Assembly: GCF_001375535.1 (NCBI RefSeq)
Contig: NZ_LN831197.1
Span: forward strand, 2,788,099 to 2,852,098
Direction: 5' to 3'
Source of the DNA: Bacillus niameyensis
GTDB lineage: Bacteria > Bacillota > Bacilli > Bacillales > Bacillaceae_C
Length of the DNA stretch: 64,000 nucleotides
Position numbers and translations under genes: made by a program. Position 1 is the stretch's first letter. Every line of letters starts with the position of its first letter. This document shows, in pieces, positions 1 through 8,305 of the stretch. Below the pieces are notes generated by a model. That model made no database searches, had not been told where the DNA came from, and saw only the letters and a list, made by a program, of their open reading frames with translations.

Positions 1-592
1 GGTTTTCGGATGTATTGATTACATACGAAGCGCCTAGATTGAGCAGCTCTTCTGTATGTTTATTATTTCTTGTTATTGCAATTAAGAGAAAACCAAGTAT
101 CTTAGATAATTGAGCGAAAAGATGCCCGATTGAAGAACCACACGCATTTACTAACAGGATTTCATCTTGTTTTAATCGCAGCACTTCCGTACAAATAACC
201 CATGCAGTTATTGGATTAATGTAAATCTGAGCTGCCGTAAAGTCATCTATAGAATCAGGGATAGGGATGGCAAATTCTACTTTTGTTTTCACTATTTCTT
301 GCCAAGTACCTTCTCCGCGCAAAGGTAAAACACGTTGACCAATCAAGTCACGTGAAACAGAAGAACCTACTTCCTCTACAATGCCAACTCCTTCATAACC
401 AGGAATATAAGGTAACGAAATCCGATGAGAATAAGACCCTCTAATCGGTATTAAGTCAGAAGGGTTGATAGGACGAGCTAACATTCGAACAAGGACTTCA
501 TTATCTTTTGCCGGCAGGATCTCTTTATATTCAACTTTTAAGACGTCTTGAGGAGGACCGAATTCAGAGTGTCTTATACATTTAGCATACAA
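1..592 (-). CDS. Zinc-type alcohol dehydrogenase-like / quinone oxidoreductase (MDR superfamily), C-terminus cut off by window edge
   Basis: About 197 codons of the N-terminal part of a medium-chain dehydrogenase/reductase. The translation shows the GroES-like catalytic domain (VLVRMLARPINPSDL near residue 40, then YIPGYEGVGIVEEVG) and the start of the NAD(P)-binding domain (LLVNACGSSIGHLFAQLSK). It lacks the Cys/His structural zinc ligands at the usual places, so it fits the quinone oxidoreductase or enoyl reductase branch (MECR-like) better than true alcohol dehydrogenases. The start is TTG at 592 with AAAGGAGA about 8 bases upstream; the nearby ATG is out of frame and stops at once. The 3' end lies beyond base 1. 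The substrate cannot be told. Confidence 0.85.
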   Translation of the reverse strand, partial: MYAKCIRHSEFGPPQDVLKVEYKEILPAKDNEVLVRMLARPINPSDLIPIRGSYSHRISLPYIPGYEGVGIVEEVGSSVSRDLIGQRVLPLRGEGTWQEIVKTKVEFAIPIPDSIDDFTAAQIYINPITAWVICTEVLRLKQDEILLVNACGSSIGHLFAQLSKILGFLLIAITRNNKHTEELLNLGASYVINTSEN

Positions 593-673
593 AATAGGAA
601 TCTCCTTTAATAGAATTTCGTTAACTATATAATAGCATCCCTTGTCAGGATGTTTATGTATTTCTTCCATGCA

Positions 674-708
674 GAAAAAAGCCTGTTTTTAATAAAACAA
701 GCTTTTCT
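674..708. terminator. Bidirectional terminator-like hairpin
   Basis: AAAAGCCTGTTTT and AAAACAAGCTTTT form a stem with one bulge, flanked by A-runs and T-runs on both sides. It lies just after the stop of the YfkAB-like gene (minus strand) and before the oxidoreductase start, so it most likely ends yfkAB transcription. Confidence 0.5.
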
Positions 709-715
709 CATCTCC

Positions 716-1840
716 TTAAAAGGATATTCTTGACTTCTTTGTTTGAAAGTCTATGTCTTGATAATAAGTATTTTTTACGAGCAAGTTCGGACCTAGACAT
801 TTGACAGCTGGACAATGGCAGTTAAGCGAGTTTGCCGTCTTGCTCTCCATCCATTTCGAAAAGGCATCTGGTAATGTAGTTGTTTCAATATTCCCAAGCG
901 AAGGTTCATCTCCGAAGTCCGTCACAATTACTTCCCCTGTAAAAATATTCACATTGAGGCGTGAGCGTCCATCAGGATCATTTCGAGTTGTCACATTTGG
1001 CGCTTTATAAAGACGCTTAAGCAGTTCCAAGTCTTCTTCCGATGCACTGCATGGATAAAAGGGTAATGTCCCAAACATCATCCAAATATTTTTATTATGA
1101 TAATCAAGTAATCTATTAATACCTTGCCTAATCTCATTCAATGACAATGTTTCTAGAGTGCTAGCAAAATCTACAGGATACATAGGGTGAATTTCATGGC
1201 GAGCACATCCCATTTCAACAACTTCTTGGTGAATTTTTTCTAAATGAGGAAACGTCCGTTTATTTAACATCGTTTCAGCGGCAACTAATACTCCAGTCTT
1301 TGATAAAGCTTTGGCATTTTCGAACATTTGCGCTAATAGCTTTGCTCGAGTTTCCTTAGAAGGCTTCCTCTCCATATTCGCAAATCCTGTTTCAGTAAAC
1401 TCGTCAACAGTCCCCCAGTTATGAGAAATATGCATAACATCCAAATAAGGAATAATCGATTCATATCGTTCGTAAGGTAGAGTCAAATTAGAGTTAACTT
1501 GCGTTCGAACACCGCGTTTATGTGCGTATTCCAGCAAAGGTTTCACATATTCTCTGACAGACCTCTTCGACATCATCGGCTCTCCGCCCGTTATACTCAA
1601 TGTGCGCAGATGTGGAATTTCCTCCAATCGCTTAAGGAGCAAATCAATAGGCAGTGCCTCCGGGTCTCTGCTCTGCAACTGATACCCGACAGCACAATGG
1701 GCACAACGCATATTACATAATGTCGTTGTTGTAAATTCAATATTTGATAAAACCATACTACCATGCTCTTCAACATCCATATACGCTTCCCATGGATCAT
1801 AAGAGGGTGATATAGGTGTTAATGTTTCTTTGAGACTCAT
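716..1840 (-). CDS. yfkAB: Radical SAM / CxCxxxxC motif protein, YfkAB family
   Basis: A 374-residue radical SAM enzyme. The 4Fe-4S/SAM motif is C-x3-C-x2-C at Cys42, Cys46 and Cys49 (CNMRCAHC), followed by the SAM-contacting ITGGEP motif near residue 84. The C-terminus carries the second cysteine cluster that names the family (CHCPAVKC). The length and both clusters match Bacillus YfkAB, which was split in two in early B. subtilis annotation and is a single intact frame here. Its reaction is unknown; the SPASM-like C-terminal cysteines suggest an auxiliary iron-sulfur cluster. It stands alone, with a hairpin downstream. Confidence 0.88.
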   Translation of the reverse strand: MSLKETLTPISPSYDPWEAYMDVEEHGSMVLSNIEFTTTTLCNMRCAHCAVGYQLQSRDPEALPIDLLLKRLEEIPHLRTLSITGGEPMMSKRSVREYVKPLLEYAHKRGVRTQVNSNLTLPYERYESIIPYLDVMHISHNWGTVDEFTETGFANMERKPSKETRAKLLAQMFENAKALSKTGVLVAAETMLNKRTFPHLEKIHQEVVEMGCARHEIHPMYPVDFASTLETLSLNEIRQGINRLLDYHNKNIWMMFGTLPFYPCSASEEDLELLKRLYKAPNVTTRNDPDGRSRLNVNIFTGEVIVTDFGDEPSLGNIETTTLPDAFSKWMESKTANSLNCHCPAVKCLGPNLLVKNTYYQDIDFQTKKSRISF

Positions 1841-2095
1841 TTAACAAACGTCCTTTTCCTTTAAAATATATTCTATTTAAAGCTATGTATGAAAATGATG
1901 GACTATCACTATGGATGCCATTTATAAGGGAATCAAGCATAATAAATCGAGACTGAGGAATTGCTGGTCGAGATTGTGACTCAACTTATAGGAATATCCG
2001 CTATTTGGCAGATGTTATCCACTGTACTTTACTTTTATCCGCGATATTACTCTTTAATCCGCTATCCAGTTTTGGCGGTGCCTCATAGAGGAAAT

Positions 2096-2689
2096 TTATC
2101 TTTTTTGAAAGACACTTTGGACAACATGGGCAAGACCAGTATGGCCGTGTCCCTCAATGCGCTCCTCTTCGCCAATAAAAAAGTGCTTAACAAAGTAGCG
2201 ATCAAACTTCTCTAATAAAGCTTTTGGATCACAAAGTAGCTCTAAATCACCAGGTCCCCCTGTTCCATACTTTAACTGTTCCTTTGTATACAATTCACTA
2301 ACATATAACCCACCTGGTTTAAGAGACCTTTGAATTCCAGCCATCGTTCTGTCAAAAAGCGGCTTCGGAAAATGCCCAAAAATATGAACGATCGCATCCC
2401 ACTTTTCTTCTTCCCACTCTACTTCTGTTAGATCACTTAATTCCGTTTTTACTCCGACTCCACGTTCGGCTGCGAGGTTCTTTATTTTTTCTATTCCGGA
2501 AGGTGCATAGTCCCATGCCGTTACATCGTGACCTTTAGTTGCAAGGTAAACTGAATTTCTTCCCTCTCCTTCTGCAATACACAAAACCTTGCCTCTCGAA
2601 ATCAAATGCTCTGCCTCTACTACAAACGCATTTGGCTCCTTCCCAAAAACGTACTCTTCCACTGAAAATCTGTTATGCCATTTATTCAT
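2096..2689 (-). CDS. Class I SAM-dependent methyltransferase (TehB/UbiE-like)
   Basis: A 197-residue protein with a Rossmann-type methyltransferase fold. Motif I is CIAEGEGRN (residues 37-45, in place of the usual VLDxGxGxG), followed by the acidic residue of motif II (VTAWDYAP) and the post-motif segment KWDAIVHIFGHFP. There is no membrane segment and no added domain. The small size and the EGEGRNS motif fit the TehB-like group, members of which methylate tellurite, thiols or small molecules; the substrate here is unknown. It appears monocistronic, divergent from the methionine genes to its right. Confidence 0.82.
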   Translation of the reverse strand: MNKWHNRFSVEEYVFGKEPNAFVVEAEHLISRGKVLCIAEGEGRNSVYLATKGHDVTAWDYAPSGIEKIKNLAAERGVGVKTELSDLTEVEWEEEKWDAIVHIFGHFPKPLFDRTMAGIQRSLKPGGLYVSELYTKEQLKYGTGGPGDLELLCDPKALLEKFDRYFVKHFFIGEEERIEGHGHTGLAHVVQSVFQKR

Positions 2690-2840
2690 TAAGCTGACCT
2701 CCGCCCTCGCTTTTATTTAAGTTTATCATATACTACTTTCTAAAGTTTATTTTGAAAACGTAATTTACCTCTTGCGTATTTTTAGAATATGTAATATAGT
2801 AAAAACAATTAAACCAATCAAATAACTTAATACGATTTTT

Positions 2841-2940
2841 CTTATCAAGAGAGACGGAGGGATTGGCCCGATGAAGTCTCAGCAACCGGCCAGGTATGGC
2901 AAAGGTGCTAATTCCAATGGGTTTATACCTAGAAGATAAG
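2841..2940 (+). promoter_or_regulatory. SAM-I (S-box) riboswitch
   Basis: Typical S-box core: P1 formed by CTTATC (2841-2846) and GATAAG (2935-2940); the conserved GAGAGACGGAGGGA segment; GATGAAGTCTCAGCAACC; and GGCAAAGGTGCTAATTCC. It is followed by a Rho-independent terminator, so it is expected to stop transcription of the methionine genes when SAM is plentiful. Confidence 0.95.
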
Positions 2941-2958
2941 AAGCTTCTTTTATCATTG

Positions 2959-2996
2959 AGAACCTTCTATTTTCTAGAGGGTTCTTTATTTTTTAT
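2959..2996 (+). terminator. Terminator of the SAM riboswitch expression platform
   Basis: AGAACCTTCT and AGAGGGTTCT form a 10-bp stem (with a G-U pair) around a 7-base loop, followed by a T-rich tract. It sits 18 bases after the aptamer, as in other S-box leaders. Confidence 0.88.
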
Positions 2997-3072
2997 AAAA
3001 GGAATGGAGACTTGCTCGTTTGTGACAAGATTATAACTCCATCATGCTACTACAATGAAAAGGATGAGCAAC

Positions 3073-4176
3073 GTGAGAGACAACAGTATTGAAACAAAAT
3101 TAGTACAGCTTGGTAATAAAAGTGATGAAAAAACCGGAGCAGTGAATCCACCTCTTTATCTATCAACAGCTTATCAGCATCAAGGCCTTGGACTATCTAC
3201 CGGATATGATTATTCACGGACTAAAAACCCTACAAGAGCTCTTCTTGAAGAAGGTGTTGCTAGTTTAGAGTCAGGGGATGTAGGGTTTGCTTGTAGTTCT
3301 GGGATGGCAGCAATCCAATTGGTCCTTTCCCTTTTTAAGGCTGGGGATGAGCTTATTGCCTCTGCGGATATTTATGGCGGTACATATCGACTACTAAAAT
3401 ATTACTCTGACCAATACGGCATTGGCACAACATATTCAGAATTTACGAGTTGTCGTGAAACAGAGACTTTGATCACTGATAAAACTAGAGCATTATTAAT
3501 TGAGTCACCAACAAATCCGCTTATGCAGGAAGTCGACATACAACAATTTGCGGAACTTGCGAAAAAACACAATCTATTACTGATCGTCGACAATACCTTT
3601 TATACCCCGTATTATCAGAGACCACTAGAATTAGGGGCAGATATCGTCATTCATAGTGCAACTAAATATATTGGTGGGCATAACGATGTGCTAGCTGGGT
3701 TGGTTGTGGCACAGGGAGCTGAACTTTGCGAACAATTGGCAACTAATCACAATGCTTCAGGAGCTGTCCTTTCGCCGACAGATTCATGGCTATTAATTAG
3801 AGGGTTAAAAACACTGCATTTACGAATGAAGCAACATACAGAAAACGCACGTAAAATAGTAGAATTCCTACAAAACGAACCTTTAGTTATTGATGTTCTA
3901 TATCCAGGACAAGGAGGTATGCTCTCTTTCCGTCTTAAAGAAAGTGAGTGGGTAGATACCTTTTTAAAGAGTTTACAGTTGATTACATTTGCTGAGAGTC
4001 TAGGTGGAGTTGAAAGTTTTATAACTTATCCTGCCACGCAAACACATGCTGATATTCCACGTGAAGAGCGTATTGAAAGAGGAGTCTGTGATCGTTTGCT
4101 TCGTTTTTCAGTTGGAGTTGAAGATATAGATGATTTATTAGCAGATCTTAAGAATACTTTTGCTGCATTAAAATAA
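3073..4176 (+). CDS. metI: Cystathionine gamma-synthase / O-acetylhomoserine thiolyase, MetI type
   Basis: A Cys/Met-metabolism PLP enzyme of 367 residues. It closely resembles B. subtilis MetI along its length, including TNPLMQE, DNTFYTP, the PLP lysine in SATKYIGGHND (Lys198 from this start) and SLGGVESFITYPATQTH. It makes cystathionine from O-acylhomoserine and cysteine, or homocysteine directly with sulfide. The longest frame starts at ATG 3055 without a ribosome site. GTG 3073 has AAAAGGA about 9 bases upstream and gives the N-terminus closest to MetI, so I prefer it. The gene follows an S-box riboswitch. A perfect 8-bp hairpin without a T-run (4193-4214) separates it from the next gene, suggesting a processing or attenuation point in one operon. 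Confidence 0.9.
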   Translation: MRDNSIETKLVQLGNKSDEKTGAVNPPLYLSTAYQHQGLGLSTGYDYSRTKNPTRALLEEGVASLESGDVGFACSSGMAAIQLVLSLFKAGDELIASADIYGGTYRLLKYYSDQYGIGTTYSEFTSCRETETLITDKTRALLIESPTNPLMQEVDIQQFAELAKKHNLLLIVDNTFYTPYYQRPLELGADIVIHSATKYIGGHNDVLAGLVVAQGAELCEQLATNHNASGAVLSPTDSWLLIRGLKTLHLRMKQHTENARKIVEFLQNEPLVIDVLYPGQGGMLSFRLKESEWVDTFLKSLQLITFAESLGGVESFITYPATQTHADIPREERIERGVCDRLLRFSVGVEDIDDLLADLKNTFAALK

Positions 4177-4282
4177 AGAAACTGCAATTCACGGGGATTC
4201 CTTATAGAATCCCCCACCTACAATAGCAAGGTTTCTTCCAAACCCTTCTATATAAAATTTTTGAGAAAAGGAGATTCATACG

Positions 4283-5389
4283 ATGACAAAAACATTAACA
4301 AAAGCTCCATTCAGAGCTGATCATGTCGGCAGTCTATTACGCCCAGCCAATTTGCATAAAGCAAGAAAGGAATTTAAAGAGGGTGTTATCAGTGCCGCAC
4401 AATTACGTGAGGTTGAGACTCAAGAAATTAAACGAATCGTTGACAAGCAAATTGAAGTTGGCTTAGAGCTTGTTTCCGACGGTGAGTTCAGAAGGAGATT
4501 CTGGCATACGGATTTTCTAGAACATCTAAATGGGATTGAAGGATATGTTCCAGAAGTAGGATATATTTTCAATGGTGATGAGGAAACAGAGCGATATAAC
4601 GTTCGCAATACGGGTAAAGTTTCCTTTAATTCCGACCATCCCCATGTGAAAGATTTTATTGAGTTTAATGAAATTGTTGCTGGTCGTGCCGTTGCCAAAC
4701 AAACAATTCCAAGTCCAAACCAATTGTTTAATATTGGAATTCGTGATGAGAGCATCTATCCAGATATCGAAGAATATGCTAATGATGTTATTCAAGCTTA
4801 TCGTGATGCTATTCAGGCTTTCTATGATGCAGGCTGCCGCTATTTACAATTAGATGATGTTTACATTGCTGGCCTCTCCTCTCCTGATATACCATTTAAT
4901 GATGGAGCCTATTCAAGGGAGTACTTAATCGACTTAGCCCTTCGTGTTGTGAACGGCGTACTAGAAGGGAAGCCCGAAGATTTAACAGTCACTACTCATC
5001 TATGCCGTGGAAATTACCGCTCCAATTGGGCATTTGAAGGAAGTTATGCACTAATTGCTCCAACATTATTTGCGAAAGAAAAAGTAAATGGATTCTTCCT
5101 GGAATATGATGATGATCGTTCTGGTGACTTTAAGCCACTAGAATATATTCCAAATGGTGGTGCAAGAGTCGTCCTTGGCCTCATTACATCGAAAAGAGGC
5201 GAACTAGAAGATAAGGACGCCATTCTCGCTCGTATCAAAGAGGCCTCGCAATATGTGCCACTTGAACAATTGTGCCTAAGTCCACAATGTGGCTTTGCCT
5301 CTACTCACCATGGTAATTTATTAACAGAAGATGAGCAGTGGGCAAAACTAAAATATATTGTCGACATCGCCAAAGAAGTTTGGAGTTAA
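4283..5389 (+). CDS. yxjG: MetE C-terminal-domain-like methyltransferase (YxjG/YxjH family)
   Basis: A 368-residue protein equal to the C-terminal catalytic half of cobalamin-independent methionine synthase. The zinc ligands are visible: His239 and Cys241 in HLCRGN and Cys336 in PQCGFAST, with SDGEFRR and LQLDDVY as further family segments. B. subtilis YxjG and YxjH have the same size and are S-box regulated, so this gene is probably read through from the riboswitch upstream of metI. Stand-alone homologues are thought to methylate homocysteine, but the methyl donor is unsettled since the N-terminal folate-binding half is missing. It starts at ATG with AAAAGGAGA. A repeat copy begins at the base after the stop codon. 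Confidence 0.88.
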   Translation: MTKTLTKAPFRADHVGSLLRPANLHKARKEFKEGVISAAQLREVETQEIKRIVDKQIEVGLELVSDGEFRRRFWHTDFLEHLNGIEGYVPEVGYIFNGDEETERYNVRNTGKVSFNSDHPHVKDFIEFNEIVAGRAVAKQTIPSPNQLFNIGIRDESIYPDIEEYANDVIQAYRDAIQAFYDAGCRYLQLDDVYIAGLSSPDIPFNDGAYSREYLIDLALRVVNGVLEGKPEDLTVTTHLCRGNYRSNWAFEGSYALIAPTLFAKEKVNGFFLEYDDDRSGDFKPLEYIPNGGARVVLGLITSKRGELEDKDAILARIKEASQYVPLEQLCLSPQCGFASTHHGNLLTEDEQWAKLKYIVDIAKEVWS

Positions 5390-5602
5390 GAAAAGCGGAA
5401 GTGCCCGTTTAGCGACGTACAAACTTTTAAAAGGGGATGAACGGCTAAAGACGCGCCGTCCTGGCGCGACGCCGTTCTGACCAACGTCCTGTTGGCCCGA
5501 GATAAAGGAAACACGGTGAATCCGATAGGATGAACCGATGTTGACTTATCGTAGAAAGAAGCTGAAAGTTTGCTAGTCACTGCCGGCTGGAGCTAGACAA
5601 TT
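5390..5602 (+). repeat. Single dispersed copy of the element that builds the 8-kb array (long form)
   Basis: It begins with GAAAAGCGGAAGTGCCCG and ends with GGCTGGAGCTAGACAATT. Inside lie the same blocks as in the array: GTACAAACTT, the nested hairpin GATGAACGGCTAAA...ACGCCGTTCTGACC, GTCCTGTTGGCCCGAG, GACTTATCGTAG and AAAGTTTGCTAG. The ends are imperfectly complementary, so the element can fold into one long hairpin with branches. It differs from array units at many positions. It starts right after the yxjG stop. Confidence 0.85.
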
Positions 5603-5629
5603 AAGAAAGTTACAGGCTAAAAAGTGAAT

Positions 5630-5811
5630 CTTGTCTCTGACAACAACTATCAGAGACATATTTACTGATTCTTGAGCTTGATTTGTCTCTGATCATGTCC
5701 CTCAGAGACATTTTTTATATTAAACGCAGATTTTTGTCTCTGACAACAACTATCAGAGACATACTTGCTGATTCCTGAGCTTGATTTGTCTCTGATCATA
5801 TATTAAACGCG
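5630..5811 (+). repeat. Two tandem copies of a TGTCTCTGA palindrome repeat
   Basis: Two direct repeats (about 5630-5729 and 5731-5811) share TTGTCTCTGACAACAACTAT, then CAGAGACAT, GAGCTTGATTTGTCTCTGATCAT and TATTAAACGC. Each contains TGTCTCTGA and TCAGAGACA as a 9-bp inverted repeat; the first copy has a second such hairpin followed by TTTTTT (near 5682-5715). A fragment resembling the tail of the other repeat (GTCGCAGCTAGACAG) follows at 5823, as if one element had inserted into another. Confidence 0.7.
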
Positions 5812-5898
5812 ACGTCCTAACCGTCGCAGCTAGACAGAACGGATGGATGTTCCTTTAAATTTAGACCCAGAGAATTCTGACATTCTCTAGGCTCCTGG

Positions 5899-5925
5899 TT
5901 AATTTTTACAGGAAGGTGCCGATAT
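5899..5925 (+). promoter_or_regulatory. Sigma-D (flagellar) promoter
   Basis: TTAA (5899-5902), a spacer of exactly 15 bases, then GCCGATAT (5918-5925). This matches the Bacillus sigma-D consensus TAAA-N15-GCCGATAT, perfectly in the -10 element. It lies about 30 bases upstream of the flagellin start. Confidence 0.88.
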
Positions 5926-5956
5926 AACCTTTAATAGGAATTATGAGGTGAGAGGC

Positions 5957-6769
5957 ATGTTAGGAAAATGGTATAGTTCCGGACTAACAATGATCAACCA
6001 AATGAACCGGCACCTTTCCATTTCTCAACGTTCATTAGAAAGAATATCAACAGGGATGCGGATTAACCGCGCTAGTGATGATCCTGCTGGACTTGCTATT
6101 TCTGAAAAAATGCGTGCCCAAATTAGAGGATTAAATATGGCTGGGCGGAATATTCAAGATGGGATCTCCCTCCTCCAAACAGCTGAAGGAGCTTTGAATG
6201 AGACACATTCCATTTTGCAGCGAATGAGGGAATTAAGTGTTCAGGCCGCTAATGATACGTTGACGGATGAAGACAGAAAAGCACTTGCTTTAGAGTTTGA
6301 ACAATTGAAGGAAGCAGTGGAGCAAATTTCAAAGGATACTCAGTTCAATACGATGCGACTTTTGGATGGCTCCAAAGATTCTATTCATATTCAGGCAGGT
6401 GCCAACGCTGGGCAATCGATTGAATTGTCGTTTGGGAATATGAATGCAGATGCCCTAGGTATAAGTGATCTATCTATTGATGATCGCGATTCGGCAGAAG
6501 AAGCTATGGAGGCACTGGACGGTGCCATTCAAAAGGTCTCATCCGAGCGCTCAAAAATGGGCGCTTATATGAACAGGCTTGACCATGCCTATAATAATGT
6601 TTTAACTATGGAGGAAAATCTCATCGCCGCTGAATCAAGAATTCGTGATGCTGATTTAGCGAAGGAAATGATGAATTACACAAAATCGATGGTATTGCTA
6701 CAGGCGAACCAATATGTCATGAAATTGCATATGCAACAGGCGTACTCCGTTCTGCAATTACTAAAGTAA
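5957..6769 (+). CDS. Flagellin-like protein (orphan, without central variable domain)
   Basis: A 270-residue protein with the conserved flagellin D0/D1 regions at both ends: an N-terminal stretch with ERISTGMRINRASDDPAGLAIS (here cut to its core words), MRAQIRGL and IQDGISLLQTAEGAL, and a C-terminal helix ESRIRDADLAKEM...VLLQANQ. Between them lie only about 60 residues, so the surface-exposed D2/D3 domain is essentially absent. The usual first residues (MRINHNI) are replaced by MLGKWYSSGLTMI. The ATG at 5957 is preceded by GAGGTG at a 6-base spacing; a GTG at 5948 is less likely. A sigma-D promoter lies upstream and a strong terminator downstream, so it is a single-gene unit away from any flagellar operon. 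It could be a minor filament flagellin; a hook-associated role is possible but less likely. Confidence 0.88.
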   Translation: MLGKWYSSGLTMINQMNRHLSISQRSLERISTGMRINRASDDPAGLAISEKMRAQIRGLNMAGRNIQDGISLLQTAEGALNETHSILQRMRELSVQAANDTLTDEDRKALALEFEQLKEAVEQISKDTQFNTMRLLDGSKDSIHIQAGANAGQSIELSFGNMNADALGISDLSIDDRDSAEEAMEALDGAIQKVSSERSKMGAYMNRLDHAYNNVLTMEENLIAAESRIRDADLAKEMMNYTKSMVLLQANQYVMKLHMQQAYSVLQLLK

Positions 6770-6814
6770 AAAGAGTATTTACGATCGTATTATTCATTCG
6801 TAAATACTCTTTTT
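6768..6814 (+). terminator. Strong Rho-independent terminator after the flagellin gene
   Basis: AAAGAGTATTTACGA and TCGTAAATACTCTTT form a perfect 15-bp stem followed by T-rich sequence; symmetric A-runs make it usable on both strands. Confidence 0.9.
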
Positions 6815-6865
6815 CCTATTAGTGAGGATTGCAACTGCTACGGATATTAGCGCATGATCAAAAAG

Positions 6866-6911
6866 GCAGTTTCAAATCGCTCATTCATTTGAATCGATAT
6901 AAAACTGCCTA
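6866..6911 (-). terminator. Terminator after glmM
   Basis: Read on the minus strand, AGGCAGTTT and AAACTGCCT pair with further complementarity inside, followed by TTTTT. It ends the cdaA-cdaR-glmM unit. There is no glmS gene or glmS ribozyme downstream. Confidence 0.85.
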
Positions 6912-6920
6912 AAGATTCTA

Positions 6921-8273
6921 TTATTCCTCGCTTAACCCCATCTCGGCTTCTACAACAGCTGCAATTCGGTTCACGTACTCTAAACATTCCCCTTCTGAAG
7001 CTGCTTCTACCATGATGCGAACGAGTGGCTCTGTCCCCGAAGGACGAACAAGAACACGTCCGTTACCGTTCATTTCGCTTTCTACCTGTTCAATCACTTC
7101 TTTAACCTTCTCGTTATCTGTAACATGATATTTATCAACTACTCGAATGTTGACCAATCTTTGAGGGTATTTATCCATACCTTTAGCAAGCTCAGATAAT
7201 GGCTTTCCAGTTAACTTCATAATGTTAACGAGTTGAAGACCAGTCAAAAGCCCATCGCCTGTTGTATTGTAGTCTAAAAAGACAATATGGCCAGATTGTT
7301 CGCCACCAAGATTATAGTTGTTTTTCCGCATTTCTTCGACTACATAACGGTCCCCTACTGCTGTTTTAACACTTTGGATTCCTTCGTCTTCAAGAGCTTT
7401 GTAAAAACCAAGGTTACTCATCACAGTTGAGACAACAGTAGAATTCTTTAAACGAGCTTCCTTATGCAAAAACTTCGCACATATATATAAAATATAGTCA
7501 CCATCAATGATCTTTCCATTCTCATCAATAGCTATCAGTCGGTCCCCATCACCATCAAAGGCTAGTCCGATGTCAGCCTCTTTTTCCTTGAGGAATTCCG
7601 CTAATGCTTCAGGGTGCGTAGAACCCACACCTTCATTAATATTAAGTCCATTAGGAGAAGATCCCATCGTAGATATATCAGCATCAAGGTCAGCAAACAG
7701 ATGAGTCGCTAATGCTGATGTCGCACCATTTGCACAATCAAGCGCAACATGAATACCTGAAAAATCCTCATCAACTGATTGCTTCAGATATTGCAAATAT
7801 TTTTGTCCACCTTCAAAATAGTCATTCACTACACCTAGTTCCGCACCGACTGGGCGAGGCAAATGATCTTCCTCTTGCTCCAATAATCTTTCAATTTCTT
7901 CCTCTTGCTCATCAGATAATTTAAACCCATCTGGTCCAAAAAATTTTATTCCATTATCCGAAACAGGATTATGCGAAGCAGAAATCATGACACCTGCTTG
8001 AGCACCAAGTACCTTTGTTAAATAAGCAACACCTGGAGTCGAAATCACACCTAAGCGCATAACTTCCGCTCCTATTGATAATAATCCTGCTACAAGAGCG
8101 CCCTCAAGCATATGACCTGAAATGCGGGTATCACGGCCGATAAGAATTTTGGGGCGTTCTGTATTTTCAGCTAAAACGTAACCACCAAACCGTCCTAGCT
8201 TAAAAGCTAATTCTGGAGTCAACTCCGAATTCGCAACCCCTCTTACTCCATCCGTTCCAAAATATTTACCCAT
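6921..8273 (-). CDS. glmM: Phosphoglucosamine mutase
   Basis: A 450-residue protein of the alpha-D-phosphohexomutase family. It converts glucosamine-6-phosphate to glucosamine-1-phosphate for UDP-GlcNAc and peptidoglycan synthesis in the cytoplasm. The phosphoserine loop is ISASHNP (Ser100), the metal loop DGDGDR lies near residue 240, the sugar loop GGEQSGH near 325, and the phosphate-binding loop [10 protein letters not shown] near 410. Length and start ([12 protein letters not shown]) are standard. It is the last gene of the conserved cdaA-cdaR-glmM operon; in B. subtilis GlmM also binds and inhibits CdaA. The usual downstream glmS is missing here. Confidence 0.97.
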   Translation of the reverse strand: MGKYFGTDGVRGVANSELTPELAFKLGRFGGYVLAENTERPKILIGRDTRISGHMLEGALVAGLLSIGAEVMRLGVISTPGVAYLTKVLGAQAGVMISASHNPVSDNGIKFFGPDGFKLSDEQEEEIERLLEQEEDHLPRPVGAELGVVNDYFEGGQKYLQYLKQSVDEDFSGIHVALDCANGATSALATHLFADLDADISTMGSSPNGLNINEGVGSTHPEALAEFLKEKEADIGLAFDGDGDRLIAIDENGKIIDGDYILYICAKFLHKEARLKNSTVVSTVMSNLGFYKALEDEGIQSVKTAVGDRYVVEEMRKNNYNLGGEQSGHIVFLDYNTTGDGLLTGLQLVNIMKLTGKPLSELAKGMDKYPQRLVNIRVVDKYHVTDNEKVKEVIEQVESEMNGNGRVLVRPSGTEPLVRIMVEAASEGECLEYVNRIAAVVEAEMGLSEE

Positions 8274-8305
8274 TCTACTTTCGCTCCTTCTTCGGAATAT
8301 GTCGA

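Noticed and set aside
1961-2215. 84-codon plus-strand frame
   Set aside because: It overlaps the 3' end of the methyltransferase gene and lacks a ribosome site.
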